From the NCBI RefSeq assembly GCF_040783535.2, contig NZ_JBFONW020000005.1:248001-312000 (forward strand): a stretch of 64,000 bases of DNA, given 5' to 3'. The DNA is from Aestuariibius insulae (lineage in GTDB: Bacteria > Pseudomonadota > Alphaproteobacteria > Rhodobacterales > Rhodobacteraceae). This document shows positions 25,960-34,573 of the stretch, piece after piece (position 1 is the stretch's first letter; every line of letters starts with the position of its first letter). Both the position numbers and the translations under genes were made by a program. Below the pieces are notes generated by a model. That model was not told where the DNA came from. It saw nothing but the letters and a program-made list of their open reading frames with translations, and ran no database searches.

Positions 25960-27240
25960 CTATCCGTTCTCGGAGAGGATCTGGCCCGCGAGATAGAGCG
26001 AGCCACACATCAGGATGCGGGCATGGGGGGTGGTTGCTGCGATCTTGGTGACGGCGTCCTGGACGCATGTTGCGGGTGTTGCGTGTAGTGTTGCGGCTGT
26101 TGCGGCGGCGGCGGTGTCCTCGGCCGAAAGGGTCGCGGTCTCGCCCGGGATGTCGACGGTCAGGACCTCGGGGGCAAAAGGCGCGAAGGGCGCAAAGAAG
26201 CCGCGGGCGTCCTTGGTCTTGAGCAGGCCTGCGATCAGGTAGAGCGGTTTGGGCGGCATCTTGGCGAGCGCTTTGGCGAGTGCCTGTCCTGCCGCAGGGT
26301 TATGGCCGCCGTCGAGCCAGAGCTCGGCTTGCGGTGCGGTCTGGGTCAGTGGCCCCTTGCGCAGGCGTTGGAGGCGAGCGGGCCAGCGGGCAGAGGTCAT
26401 GGCGGCCTCGTAAGCGCGCTCTCCGGCTTTGAGGTGGCGAAGGGCCATCAGCGCGGTGCCCGCATTGGTGATCTGATGCGCGCCGGGAAGAGACGGAAGC
26501 GGCAGGTCGAGCAGGCCGGTCTCGTCCCGAAAGATGAGGCGTCCGCGTTCGACACTGGCATGCCAGTGCTGGCCGTGGACGAGAAGGGGCGTTCCCGTGC
26601 GAGCCGCCTTGTCCTCGATCACATCAAGGGCGGCCTCGGTCTGCGGGGCGATGACGGCGGGGATATTTTGTTTGAGGATGCCGGCCTTTTCGCCCGCGAT
26701 CTCTTCGATCGTGTCGCCGAGGAAGTGCTGATGATCGAGTGCGACCGGCGTGATGATCGAAAGGCGCGGTGTTAGAACGTTCGTTGCGTCGAGCCGTCCG
26801 CCAAGGCCGACCTCCAGTAGGGTATAGTCGGCTTGGGTGCGCGAGAAGGCAAGGAGCGCGGCGCAGGTCGTGATCTCGAAATAAGTGATCGGCTCGCCGC
26901 CATTCGCCTCGTAGCATTCATCGAGAAGAGCGGTCAGCGCGGGCTCGGAGATGAGTGTTCCGGCCAGCCGGATGCGTTCATGAAAGCGCACCAGATGCGG
27001 GGAGGTATAGGCGTGGACGCCGTGCCCCGCGCCTTCGAGCCCTGCGCGGATCATGGCGAGGGTCGAGCCCTTGCCGTTGGTGCCTGCGATATGGATGACC
27101 TGCGGGAGGCTCTCTTGCGGATTTCCGAGGGCCTCCAGGAGGCGCCACATCCGGTCCAGCGTCAGGTCAATGATCTTAGGGTGCAGCGCCATCATCCGGT
27201 CGAGGATGGCGTCGGAGCCGGTCGCTTCGGGCGGGCTCAC
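25960..27240 (-). CDS. folC: Bifunctional folylpolyglutamate synthase / dihydrofolate synthase
   Basis: This 426-residue ligase adds glutamate to dihydropteroate and to folates. VIHIAGTNGKGSTLAMIRAGLEGAGH is the ATP-binding P-loop; TSPHLVRFHERIRL, FEITTCAALLAFSRTQADYTLLEVGLGGRLDATNV and DHQHFLGDTIEEIAGEKAGILK are Mur-ligase-like motifs; the C-terminal half has LWLDGGHNPAAGQALAKAL. It overlaps the accD 3' end by 4 nt, forming the accD–folC pair common in proteobacteria. Confidence 0.95.
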   Translation of the reverse strand: MSPPEATGSDAILDRMMALHPKIIDLTLDRMWRLLEALGNPQESLPQVIHIAGTNGKGSTLAMIRAGLEGAGHGVHAYTSPHLVRFHERIRLAGTLISEPALTALLDECYEANGGEPITYFEITTCAALLAFSRTQADYTLLEVGLGGRLDATNVLTPRLSIITPVALDHQHFLGDTIEEIAGEKAGILKQNIPAVIAPQTEAALDVIEDKAARTGTPLLVHGQHWHASVERGRLIFRDETGLLDLPLPSLPGAHQITNAGTALMALRHLKAGERAYEAAMTSARWPARLQRLRKGPLTQTAPQAELWLDGGHNPAAGQALAKALAKMPPKPLYLIAGLLKTKDARGFFAPFAPFAPEVLTVDIPGETATLSAEDTAAAATAATLHATPATCVQDAVTKIAATTPHARILMCGSLYLAGQILSENG

Positions 27241-28202
27241 GGCTTGGCCGGTTCAGGATCCTCGCCGTTGATCGCGGCGTCGGCGGCTTCGGCCGGGGTG
27301 GGCGCGGCGTCGGGACCTTCGGCCGGGGCGGGCAGATCGCCCTTGATCGCGGGCGGCAGGTCCAGAAGCATCCGAACGATGGTGATCAGCTCGTCCCGCA
27401 TGTCGGTCCGGGGGGTCACCCGGTCGAGCATGCCGTGGTCGAGCAGGTATTCGGCGCGCTGGAACCCCTCGGGGAGCTTTTCGCGGATGGTCTGTTCGAT
27501 GACGCGGGGACCGGCGAAGCAGATGAGGGCATTCGGCTCGGCGATGTGGATGTCGCCTAGCATCGCGTAAGAGGCCGTGACGCCGCCGGTCGTCGGGTGG
27601 GTCAGCACGACGATATAGGGCAAGTTTGCCTCTTTAAGCATCTGCACCGCGACGGTCGTGCGCGGCATCTGCATGAGCGACAGGATCCCCTCCTGCATGC
27701 GGGCGCCGCCTGCGGCGGAAAAGAGGATCAGCGGGCGCTTCATCTCCACCGCGCGTTCGGCGGCGGCGACGATCGCATTGCCGACATACATGCCCATGGA
27801 GCCTGCCATGAAGGAGAAATCCTGGCAGGCGGCGACGACAGGCGTGCGGCCCATCTCGCCTTCGCCGACGAGCATCGCCTCATCCTCGCCCGTTGTGCGG
27901 CGGGCATCCTTGAGGCGGTCGATATAGCGCTTCTGGTCGCGAAAATGCAGCGGATCGGTGATCGGTTCGGGGACCTCAACCTCGGTATAAATCCCGCCGT
28001 CGAAGAGCGACGCGAAGCGGTCGCGGGGCGAGATATACATGTGGTGCTGGCAGTTGGTGCAGACGTTCAGATTGTCGCTGAGTTCGCGGTGAAACAGCAT
28101 CGTTCCGCATTCATCGCACTTGGTCCACAGGTTCTCAGGGACTTCCCGGCGGGAGAAGATCGAGTTGATCCGGGGACGGACGTAGTTGGTGATCCAGTTC
28201 AT
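27237..28202 (-). CDS. accD: Acetyl-CoA carboxylase carboxyltransferase subunit beta
   Basis: This 321-residue subunit, with AccA, transfers the carboxyl group from biotin to acetyl-CoA to make malonyl-CoA for fatty acid synthesis. The N-terminal zinc ribbon is visible (KCDECGTMLFHRELSDNLNVC and TNC), followed by the crotonase-like core FMAGSMGMYVGNAI, FSAAGGARMQEGILSLMQM and LTHPTTGGVTASYAMLGDI. The C-terminal tail is Ala/Pro/Glu-rich. I use MNWITNYVRPRIN at 28202, the usual start. It is followed by folC with a 4-nt overlap. Confidence 0.97.
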   Translation of the reverse strand: MNWITNYVRPRINSIFSRREVPENLWTKCDECGTMLFHRELSDNLNVCTNCQHHMYISPRDRFASLFDGGIYTEVEVPEPITDPLHFRDQKRYIDRLKDARRTTGEDEAMLVGEGEMGRTPVVAACQDFSFMAGSMGMYVGNAIVAAAERAVEMKRPLILFSAAGGARMQEGILSLMQMPRTTVAVQMLKEANLPYIVVLTHPTTGGVTASYAMLGDIHIAEPNALICFAGPRVIEQTIREKLPEGFQRAEYLLDHGMLDRVTPRTDMRDELITIVRMLLDLPPAIKGDLPAPAEGPDAAPTPAEAADAAINGEDPEPAKP

Positions 28203-28256
28203 GGCGCGACCCTTCGTTGCAGGAAGGCAGATATTCCCCCGCGCGCCGCTTTGCAA

Positions 28257-29108
28257 TCAAACGCGCAAAGCGATCCGGGCGGTTAGCCAGACACAGAGCA
28301 GCGACAGAAGGCTGGGCCAGAGCGGCGGGATGAATGGGCCGTCGACCGGGATGACATATAGCGCCAGCCCGTCGAGCAGGCCTTCATTGCCGAGGATCAG
28401 GATGCCCATCGTGTTGTTGACCAGGTGGATCGCGATGGCGGGTCCCAGCGTGCCGGTACGGGCGGTCAGATCGCCAAGCATCAGGCCGAGGACGAAGGTG
28501 ATCGCGATATAGATCAGCGCGCCTTGGGGATCGTCGGTGTTCCAGCCGTGGAGCAGTCCGAAGAGGAAGGAGGGTACGCCGAGCCAGACAATGGGGCTGC
28601 GCGCGGTCGCGGCGAGCTGGCTTTGCAGGTAGCCGCGAAAGAGAAGCTCTTCTGCGCTGACCTGGATGAAGATCGCGATGAGGGCCGGGGCCAGCAGAAG
28701 CACCCACGTTCCGAACGGAAGGTTCGGGATCGCGGGCGCTTCTCCTCCGCCCGGGACGACGAGAAAGACCGCGTAGAGGATGGCCATCCCCTTGAGGGTC
28801 TTGATGAAATCCTGAAGCGCCTGACTCGGATGACCGACGAGGGTGAGCAGGCCCCGGTTGTGGATGAACCGCAGGACCAGCGTGAGCGCCGCGATCATAA
28901 GGATGAAGCTGGCAAGCGCGATCAGAGTGCCGAGCGGAGAATTGAAGTCTCCCGCGCCTGCCGGGAGAAGCGACAGGATCGGAATCAGAAGGAGCGGGCC
29001 GATCAGGAGGCTGCCTGCGAGAACCCCGACGCAGCCCAGGAGAAGGCGGCCCAGGCCGCTGGACGGTCGGGCGGGATCGGTGAGCTTTTCCTGCGGAGCA
29101 TAGGACAT
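28257..29108 (-). CDS. CPBP family intramembrane metalloprotease
   Basis: This 283-residue membrane protein has about eight hydrophobic segments and the three CPBP/Abi motifs: AEELLFRGYL (Glu-Glu-x3-Arg), FLFGLLHG (Phe-x3-His) and AIHLVNNTMG (His-x3-Asn). CAAX-type members cut substrates within the membrane; no substrate is apparent here. MSYAPQEK at 29108 begins the family-like sequence. It is 54 bp upstream of accD on the same strand and divergent from ilvD. Confidence 0.9.
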   Translation of the reverse strand: MSYAPQEKLTDPARPSSGLGRLLLGCVGVLAGSLLIGPLLLIPILSLLPAGAGDFNSPLGTLIALASFILMIAALTLVLRFIHNRGLLTLVGHPSQALQDFIKTLKGMAILYAVFLVVPGGGEAPAIPNLPFGTWVLLLAPALIAIFIQVSAEELLFRGYLQSQLAATARSPIVWLGVPSFLFGLLHGWNTDDPQGALIYIAITFVLGLMLGDLTARTGTLGPAIAIHLVNNTMGILILGNEGLLDGLALYVIPVDGPFIPPLWPSLLSLLCVWLTARIALRV

Positions 29109-29159
29109 GAGCAGGACGGTAGGGCCGGGGTGGCGGAAGGGCAATGAGAGCTGTTTTCC

Positions 29160-29188
29160 TTGTGCCTGGTCCGGCGCGGCTTTATCCC
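29160..29188 (+). promoter_or_regulatory. Probable sigma-70-type promoter of ilvD
   Basis: TTGTGC (29160–29165), a 17-nt spacer and TATCCC (29183–29188) lie 28 bp before the ilvD start codon. Position and spacing are right; the -10 box is weak. Confidence 0.4.
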
Positions 29189-29215
29189 GTCGGGCAACAC
29201 GGGAGGGACCCTCGC

Positions 29216-30949
29216 ATGCTCAAGGGAAAAATGGACAAGTCGAAGCTGCCGAGCCGGCATGTGACCGAGGGGCCCCAGCGGGCGCCGCACCGGTCGTATT
29301 TCTACGCGATGGGATTGAGCGAGGAGGAAATTGCCCAGCCTTTCGTAGGAGTTGCGACCTGCTGGAACGAGGCGGCCCCGTGCAACATCTCGCTGAACCG
29401 GCAGGCGCAGGCGGTCAAGCTGGGCGTCAAACATGCGAACGGCACGCCTCGGGAATTTACCACGATTACCGTGACCGACGGGATCGCCATGGGGCATGAG
29501 GGGATGCGCTCTTCCTTGGCATCGCGCGAGGCCATTGCGGATACGGTCGAGCTGACGATGCGGGGGCATTGCTATGACGCCATCGTCGGGCTGGCCGGAT
29601 GCGATAAGTCCCTGCCGGGGATGATGATGGCGATGGTGCGGCTGAACGTGCCGTCGGTCTTCATCTATGGCGGGTCGATCCTTCCGGGCCGGCTCGACGG
29701 GAAGGATGTGACGGTTCAGGACGTCTTTGAGGCGGTCGGGCAGCATCAGGCGGGCAACTATTCAGACGAGCAGCTTGCCGTTCTGGAGCGGGTTGCCTGC
29801 CCCTCCGCTGGGGCGTGTGGCGGGCAATTTACCGCAAATACAATGGCTTGCGTGAGCGAGGCGATCGGCTTGGCCTTGCCGAATTCCAGCGGGGCGCCTG
29901 CGCCATACGAGAGCCGGGACCAGTATTCCGTCGCCTCGGGCGAGGCGGTTATGAAACTGCTCGAGAAAGGCATCCGGGCGCGGGATGTGGTGACGCGCAA
30001 ATCGCTCGAGAATGCCGCGCGGGTCGTCGCCTGCACCGGTGGCAGCACCAATGCGGGGCTGCATCTGCCCGCAATCGCGCATGAGGCGGGGATCGATTTC
30101 GATTTGTTCGATGTCTGCGATATCTTCCGTGATACCCCTTATTTCGTTGATCTCAAGCCCGGCGGGCAGTTCGTGGCGAAGGACCTTTACGAGGCGGGCG
30201 GCGTACCGGTCGTGCTGAAGGAGCTGCGCAAGGCGGGGCTGATGCACGAGGATTGCATGACCGCGACGGGCCGGTCGATGGGCGAGGAGCTGGACCTGAT
30301 CACACGCGAGGCGGATGGGCGGGTGATCTATCCCGTGGACGCCCCGCTGACGCCGACAGGCGGGGTTGTCGGGCTGAAAGGCAATCTTGCGCCGGAGGGA
30401 GCCATCGTGAAGGTGGCCGGAATTCCGACGCAGGAACAAAGCTTTACGGGGCCTGCCCGGATCTTTGAATGCGAGGAAGATGCGTTCGAGGCGGTCAAGA
30501 AGCGGGAGTATGAGGAAGGCGAGGTCATCGTCATCCGCAATGAGGGACCCGCCGGTGGCCCGGGGATGCGGGAGATGCTGGCAACGACGGCGGCGCTTTC
30601 CGGTCAGGGGATGGGCAAGAAGGTCGCTCTGATCACCGATGGCCGGTTTTCCGGCGCGACGCGGGGGTTCTGCGTCGGTCACGTGGGACCCGAAGCCGCG
30701 CATTGCGGGCCGATTGCCCTTTTGAAACAAGGGGATGTCATCACGATCGATGCCGTAAAGGGCGAGCTGTCCGTCGATGTGAGCGACGAGGAGATGGCCC
30801 AGCGCAAGGAGGCGTGGAGCGGTCCGCGCGAGACGATCTATGCGTCGGGAGCGCTTTGGAAATATGCGCAACTGGTGGGATCAACGCGGCTCGGCGCAGT
30901 GACGCATCCGGGGGCGGAGGCTGAGAAACACGTCTACGCCGATATCTGA
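29216..30949 (+). CDS. ilvD: Dihydroxy-acid dehydratase
   Basis: This 577-residue Fe–S enzyme converts dihydroxy-isovalerate and dihydroxy-methylvalerate into the keto acids of valine/leucine and isoleucine synthesis. Cluster-binding cysteines can be seen in ATCWNEAAPCN, GLAGCDKSLPGMMMAM and SAGACGGQFTANTMA; TDGRFSGATRGFCVGHVGPEA closes the active site. GGGAGGGA stands 8 nt before the ATG at 29216. It is the only ilv gene here; leuC, leuD and leuB follow within 10 kb on the other strand. Confidence 0.97.
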   Translation: MLKGKMDKSKLPSRHVTEGPQRAPHRSYFYAMGLSEEEIAQPFVGVATCWNEAAPCNISLNRQAQAVKLGVKHANGTPREFTTITVTDGIAMGHEGMRSSLASREAIADTVELTMRGHCYDAIVGLAGCDKSLPGMMMAMVRLNVPSVFIYGGSILPGRLDGKDVTVQDVFEAVGQHQAGNYSDEQLAVLERVACPSAGACGGQFTANTMACVSEAIGLALPNSSGAPAPYESRDQYSVASGEAVMKLLEKGIRARDVVTRKSLENAARVVACTGGSTNAGLHLPAIAHEAGIDFDLFDVCDIFRDTPYFVDLKPGGQFVAKDLYEAGGVPVVLKELRKAGLMHEDCMTATGRSMGEELDLITREADGRVIYPVDAPLTPTGGVVGLKGNLAPEGAIVKVAGIPTQEQSFTGPARIFECEEDAFEAVKKREYEEGEVIVIRNEGPAGGPGMREMLATTAALSGQGMGKKVALITDGRFSGATRGFCVGHVGPEAAHCGPIALLKQGDVITIDAVKGELSVDVSDEEMAQRKEAWSGPRETIYASGALWKYAQLVGSTRLGAVTHPGAEAEKHVYADI

Positions 30950-31002
30950 CGAGCTGACCGTCTGACGTGGGTTAACGGCGCGATGTCGGCCAAATCGGCC
31001 TG

Positions 31003-31043
31003 TCGGTATCCGGTCGGTATTGCGTCGGTATCCGGTCGGTGGA
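31003..31043 (+). repeat. TCGGTAT 11-bp-period intergenic repeat, copy B
   Basis: TCGGTATCCGG, TCGGTATTGCG, TCGGTATCCGG, TCGGTGGA. Same orientation and length as copies A and C. It lies 54 bp past the ilvD stop in the gap between convergent ilvD and the glutaredoxin–MauE gene. Confidence 0.9.
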
Positions 31044-31181
31044 TTTGAGAGAGCGGCGTTGATGAACGCGCCGGGCGGGTTCTTGTCCTCTGGCCGTACT
31101 TACGGGCGCCGCGAGGACGCGATGCCTTTGGAGGCCCGAAGACCCTGCGCGGCGAACGACCCTCGCCGCGCGCGCCCCGCG

Positions 31182-31967
31182 TCAGATCATCAGCCAGAGC
31201 ATCACGACTGCCATGGCGATCATCATCAGGTTCTCCGTGAGGCTGACGAAGCCGAGCGGGACGTTGGAGTTGCCTCCGACGCAGGCGCATTTCAGCTCTC
31301 GTCGGTCGACATAGACGGCCTTGAAGACGCTCACGGCTCCGACGGTCGCGATAAAGAGGGCTGCGGGGGCGGAGATCCATGTCAGGATCATTCCGGTCAT
31401 CAGGATGCCCGCTGTGGTTTCGACGAATGGATAGATGTAGGCATAGGGTACCCATCGGCGGGCGAGCAGATCGTAGTTGAGGAACATCGTCGTGAAGCCT
31501 TCGATGTCGCGCAGCTTCTGCATGCCCAAAAGGATCATGGAGACGGAGATGAACCAGCCGAGCGTCTGCCAGGTGATCGCGCCGAAAAACCCGATGGACA
31601 GGGCCACGGCTGTCAGCGCCGCGACGGCGAAGAGGTAGAAAACCGGTCGGTAGGTGGTGGCTTTGGGATCCCACCCGGTCAACCTCTCCCGCAGGTCCGT
31701 ATATCCGCCGACGCGGCCCCCGTCGATCCAGGCTTGCGGGGTCGTCTGGACGTTGTGCGCCGACTTGAAGGCATCGACCTCGGCGCGGGTCCGGAAGAGG
31801 CGGTCGTCGATATCGTAGCCCTGACGCTCGAGGAGCCAGCGCGCCTTCTGCCCGGAGGGGCAGAGGTGATCCGGCAGCGCCATCCGGTAGAGCACTGCTG
31901 TCTTTCCGGTCGCTGCCTCAGCCGGGCTGCTATCCACGTCGGCGACATCGCGGGTATCTTTGGGCAT
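31182..31967 (-). CDS. Glutaredoxin-like domain fused to MauE/DoxX-type redox membrane protein
   Basis: This 261-residue protein joins an N-terminal glutaredoxin-like domain (residues about 22–95: VLYRMALPDHLCPSGQKARW with C-P-S-G in place of CPxC, then TTPQAWIDGGRVGGYTDLRE) to four membrane segments in which QKLRDIEGFTTMFLNYDLLA and ELKCACVGGNSNVPLGFVSL contain the paired cysteines of MauE/DoxX-like proteins. It probably transfers thiol redox equivalents across or within the inner membrane (inference). The glutaredoxin motif has one cysteine, suggesting a monothiol mechanism. No metal-transport partner is adjacent. Confidence 0.85.
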   Translation of the reverse strand: MPKDTRDVADVDSSPAEAATGKTAVLYRMALPDHLCPSGQKARWLLERQGYDIDDRLFRTRAEVDAFKSAHNVQTTPQAWIDGGRVGGYTDLRERLTGWDPKATTYRPVFYLFAVAALTAVALSIGFFGAITWQTLGWFISVSMILLGMQKLRDIEGFTTMFLNYDLLARRWVPYAYIYPFVETTAGILMTGMILTWISAPAALFIATVGAVSVFKAVYVDRRELKCACVGGNSNVPLGFVSLTENLMMIAMAVVMLWLMI

Positions 31968-32295
31968 CGGTGTCTCCTTTCCGTTCGGCGGTATGGGAAG
32001 ATGAGGGCGACCGGATCGCGTGGTACGCCTGTATTTCTAGAAAGGGTATACGAATAACGCCCGCTTTCCAGCAGTTTGGAGAGGGCCTTTCGCTATCTTT
32101 TGGGTGCAGTAGCTTAATGGGGCAATAGCAGGTGCTATCCGGAGCAACCGGCCTCGATTTCGGGGAGAATTGGCGGGGGGGACGCTCTCGATCGGAACGG
32201 CTCGATTGGGGGGGGCTGGAGGCCCGATAGTTCAGTTGCCGAGACCGGAGAGAGGCAGCGTCCGCTCACAATCCTGCAGCAAATTTAGGATAATC
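31968..32295. other. 328-bp intergenic region with two long G tracts; no gene seen
   Basis: This stretch holds a run of seven G and a run of eight G (about 32174–32217) and a small perfect hairpin ATAGCA/TGCTAT near 32126. A tRNA-like string (GTAGCTTAATGG) has no matching acceptor or T arm. I see no supported gene, repeat copy or terminator. Confidence 0.5.
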
Positions 32296-32372
32296 TGGTC
32301 GGAGTGAGAGGACTCGAACCTCCGACCCCTGCCTCCCGAAGGCAGTGCTCTACCAGGCTGAGCTACACTCCG
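32296..32372 (-). tRNA. tRNA-Pro (anticodon CGG)
   Basis: The leftward strand folds into a full cloverleaf: acceptor CGGAGTG/CACTCCG, D arm GCTC…GAGC, anticodon arm CTGCC-TTCGGGA-GGCAG with anticodon CGG and the G37 typical of proline tRNAs, and T arm GGAGG-TTCGAGT-CCTCT. The discriminator is A and a CCA tail is encoded (32298–32296). It reads CCG codons. Length is 77 nt including CCA. Confidence 0.97.
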
Positions 32373-32386
32373 ACCGTGAGCGGGGC

Positions 32387-33385
32387 CTACTCTATTGGCG
32401 GCCGCTTATGCAAGTCTGCTTCTTCGTCGGCCTCCCGCCTGAGACGGGCGCGGATGATCGGGCCGATGCGCAGGGTGGTGCCGGTTTCAATGCGGGAGCG
32501 GGTGCGCAAAACGGGCGTGGTGCTGCTGTCCGAGGCGCGGCTTTCGCGGAAGACGATGTAGCACCCGCTCAGGATAATGATACCTGCGCCAAGGATCACG
32601 TTCTGGCCCGGGACCTCGTCGAAGAAGAGAAGACCGTAGAGCGTCGCCCAGAGGATCTGGGAATACTGCATAGGCGCGACGATTACCGCCTCGCCGGTCT
32701 TGTAGGCATGCAGGATGAAGCGGGTCGCGATCCAGGCAAGCACGGCGATTATGGCCAGAAGACCGAAATCCTGCGCAGGCATGGGCTGGTATACGAAGCC
32801 AAGGCAGGCGCCGAGCAGGATGACATTCGTGACCATCGGATAGAGCATCAGGACAGCGAGACGCTCCTCCCGCCCGATCTTGCGCACGATGATCGCCGCG
32901 AGCGAGCCGCAGAGGGAGGCGGCCAGTGCCGCTGCGTGGCCAAGCGTGAGGGTCGTGGTCGCCGGGTTGAGGACGATGAGAACGCCGCTGAGCCCCACCA
33001 GAACGGCGAGCCAACGCCGCAGCCGGACCTGTTCGCCGAGAATCGGGATCGACAGGATCGTGATGAAGAGCGGGGAGGCGAAGAGGATCGTATAGACCTG
33101 CGCCAGCGGCAGGACGGAGAAGGCGTAGAACGCACAGAGCGCCGTGATCACAGTGGCCACGGTGCGCACGGCCATCCACCAGGGATGGCGCGGCAAAAGC
33201 GTGCCGGGCGTGGCGTCGCGCATCAGCATCAGCGTGGCCAGCGGGAAGCTGAGCAGGACGCTGAAGAAGACGATCTGGATCGGAGAATAGCTCGCCCCGA
33301 GGATCTTTACGACGACGTCATGCGTGGCGAAGACACCGAAGGCCACCAGCGCGAAAAGAGCCGCTTTTACGTTCTGGTTGGGCAT
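32387..33385 (-). CDS. EamA/DMT family transporter
   Basis: This 332-residue membrane protein has ten hydrophobic segments as two EamA repeats: ALFALVAFGVFATHDVVVKILG … VLPLAQVYTILFASPLFITILSIPILGEQ and LAASLCGSLAAIIVRKIGREER … APMQYSQILWATLYGLLFFDEVPG. Members export metabolites or drugs; the substrate is unknown. A hydrophilic C-terminal tail of about 55 residues is unusual for the family. It ends 14 bp upstream of the tRNA-Pro gene on the same strand and starts 25 bp after the leuB stop. Confidence 0.92.
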   Translation of the reverse strand: MPNQNVKAALFALVAFGVFATHDVVVKILGASYSPIQIVFFSVLLSFPLATLMLMRDATPGTLLPRHPWWMAVRTVATVITALCAFYAFSVLPLAQVYTILFASPLFITILSIPILGEQVRLRRWLAVLVGLSGVLIVLNPATTTLTLGHAAALAASLCGSLAAIIVRKIGREERLAVLMLYPMVTNVILLGACLGFVYQPMPAQDFGLLAIIAVLAWIATRFILHAYKTGEAVIVAPMQYSQILWATLYGLLFFDEVPGQNVILGAGIIILSGCYIVFRESRASDSSTTPVLRTRSRIETGTTLRIGPIIRARLRREADEEADLHKRPPIE

Positions 33386-33410
33386 TCGGCCTCTCCGCTT
33401 TGCGCTTGGG

Positions 33411-34517
33411 TCAGGCCTCGTTCAGGAGGGTGAGGATGGCGTCGCCCATCTGGGCGGTCGAAAGCGGCTTTGCCTCACCGTCTGCCATCAGATCGCCGGT
33501 GCGGGCGCCGTTCGCGAGGGCCTGTTCGACGGCCCGCTCGAGCATCGCGGCCTCCTCGCCCCGGTCGAAGGAATAGCGCAGCGCCATGGCGAAGCTGAGG
33601 ATGCAAGCGATGGGATTGGCCTTGCCCTGCCCCGCAATGTCGGGTGCGGAGCCGTGGACCGGTTCATAAAGGGCCTTGGGCCGACCGTTTTCCATCGGGT
33701 TGCCGAGCGAGGCGGAGGGCAGCATGCCGAGCGAGCCGGTCAGCATGGCGGCAGCATCGGAGAGGAGGTCGCCGAAGAGGTTGTCGGTGACGATCACGTC
33801 GAACTGCTTGGGCCAGCGGACGATCTGCATGGCGCCCGCATCGGCGTACATGTGGCTAAGCTCGACATCGTTATATTCGTTGTCGTGAACCCACTGCACC
33901 TCTTCGCGCCAAAGGATGCCGGATTCCATAACATTGGCTTTCTCCATGGAGCAGACGCGGTTGTCCCGCTTGCGCGCCAGCTCGAAGGCGGAGCGTGCGA
34001 CGCGCCGGATCTCGGCGGTGGTGTAGCGCTGGGTGTTAATACCGACACGGCCACCGGCATTGTCATCCTGAATGCCGCGCGGTTCGCCGAAATAGATGCC
34101 GGAGGTCAGCTCTCGGACGATCATCAGGTCGAGGCCCGAGACGACGTCGCGCTTGAGGCTCGAGAAATCGGCGAGCGCATCGAAGCATTGGGCGGGGCGC
34201 AGGTTGGCGTAGAGGTCCATTTCTTTGCGCAGGCGCAGCAGGCCGCGTTCGGGCTTCACGGAGAAGTCGAGTTCGTCATATTGCGGGCCGCCAACGGCTC
34301 CGAGCAGAACGGCATCGACCTGTTGGGCCTTGGCCATCGTCTCGTCCGTGAGGGGGGTGCCGTGGGCATCGTAGGAGGCGCCGCCGACGAGGCCTTCGCT
34401 GACATCGAAGGTGAGGTTCCGCTTTGTGCCGAACCAGTCGATGACCTTGCGGACCTCGGTCATGACCTCGGGGCCGATCCCGTCGCCGGGCAGGATGAGA
34501 AGGGACATGTCGGCCAT
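33411..34517 (-). CDS. leuB: 3-isopropylmalate dehydrogenase
   Basis: This 368-residue enzyme oxidatively decarboxylates 3-isopropylmalate, the third step of leucine synthesis. LLILPGDGIGPEVMTEVRKV is the N-terminal nucleotide region, ERGLLRLRKEMDLYANLRPAQ and LMIVRELTSGIYFGEPRG bind substrate, VTDNLFGDLLSDAAAMLTGSLGMLPSASLG carries the metal-binding aspartates and YEPVHGSAPDIAGQGKANP the NAD site. AGGAGC precedes the ATG at 34517. It is the last gene of the leftward leuC–leuD–…–leuB block, separated from leuD by two unrelated genes. Confidence 0.97.
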   Translation of the reverse strand: MADMSLLILPGDGIGPEVMTEVRKVIDWFGTKRNLTFDVSEGLVGGASYDAHGTPLTDETMAKAQQVDAVLLGAVGGPQYDELDFSVKPERGLLRLRKEMDLYANLRPAQCFDALADFSSLKRDVVSGLDLMIVRELTSGIYFGEPRGIQDDNAGGRVGINTQRYTTAEIRRVARSAFELARKRDNRVCSMEKANVMESGILWREEVQWVHDNEYNDVELSHMYADAGAMQIVRWPKQFDVIVTDNLFGDLLSDAAAMLTGSLGMLPSASLGNPMENGRPKALYEPVHGSAPDIAGQGKANPIACILSFAMALRYSFDRGEEAAMLERAVEQALANGARTGDLMADGEAKPLSTAQMGDAILTLLNEA

Positions 34518-34573
34518 GGGTCAAGCTCCTGAAAATGTACGCTCCGGTGGCCTAGCGGCGGGTCCGCAGAGGG

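Noticed and set aside
31650..31662. ACCGGTCGGTAGG inside the glutaredoxin–MauE gene as a fourth TCGGTAT repeat copy
   Set aside because: Only one box matches and the 11-bp phased series is absent; it is ordinary coding sequence.
31020..32057. Long rightward open frame over the glutaredoxin–MauE gene
   Set aside because: Its composition is that of an antisense shadow of a GC-rich gene, it has no ribosome binding site, and the leftward frame has clear domains.
32100..32170. tRNA-like string with GTAGCTTAATGG and a small hairpin upstream of tRNA-Pro
   Set aside because: No acceptor stem can be closed and there is no T-arm consensus; only a D-arm-like stretch is present, so it is not a functional tRNA.
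32174..32217. G7 and G8 tracts as phase-variation switches
   Set aside because: They lie in non-coding DNA and not between the promoter boxes of any gene I can identify.
32345..33433. Long rightward open frame antisense to the EamA transporter
   Set aside because: Product is a low-complexity Asp/Arg/Glu string; the leftward frame encodes a good ten-segment transporter.
33324..34532. 402-codon rightward open frame antisense to leuB
   Set aside because: Pure shadow; leuB motifs are complete on the other strand.
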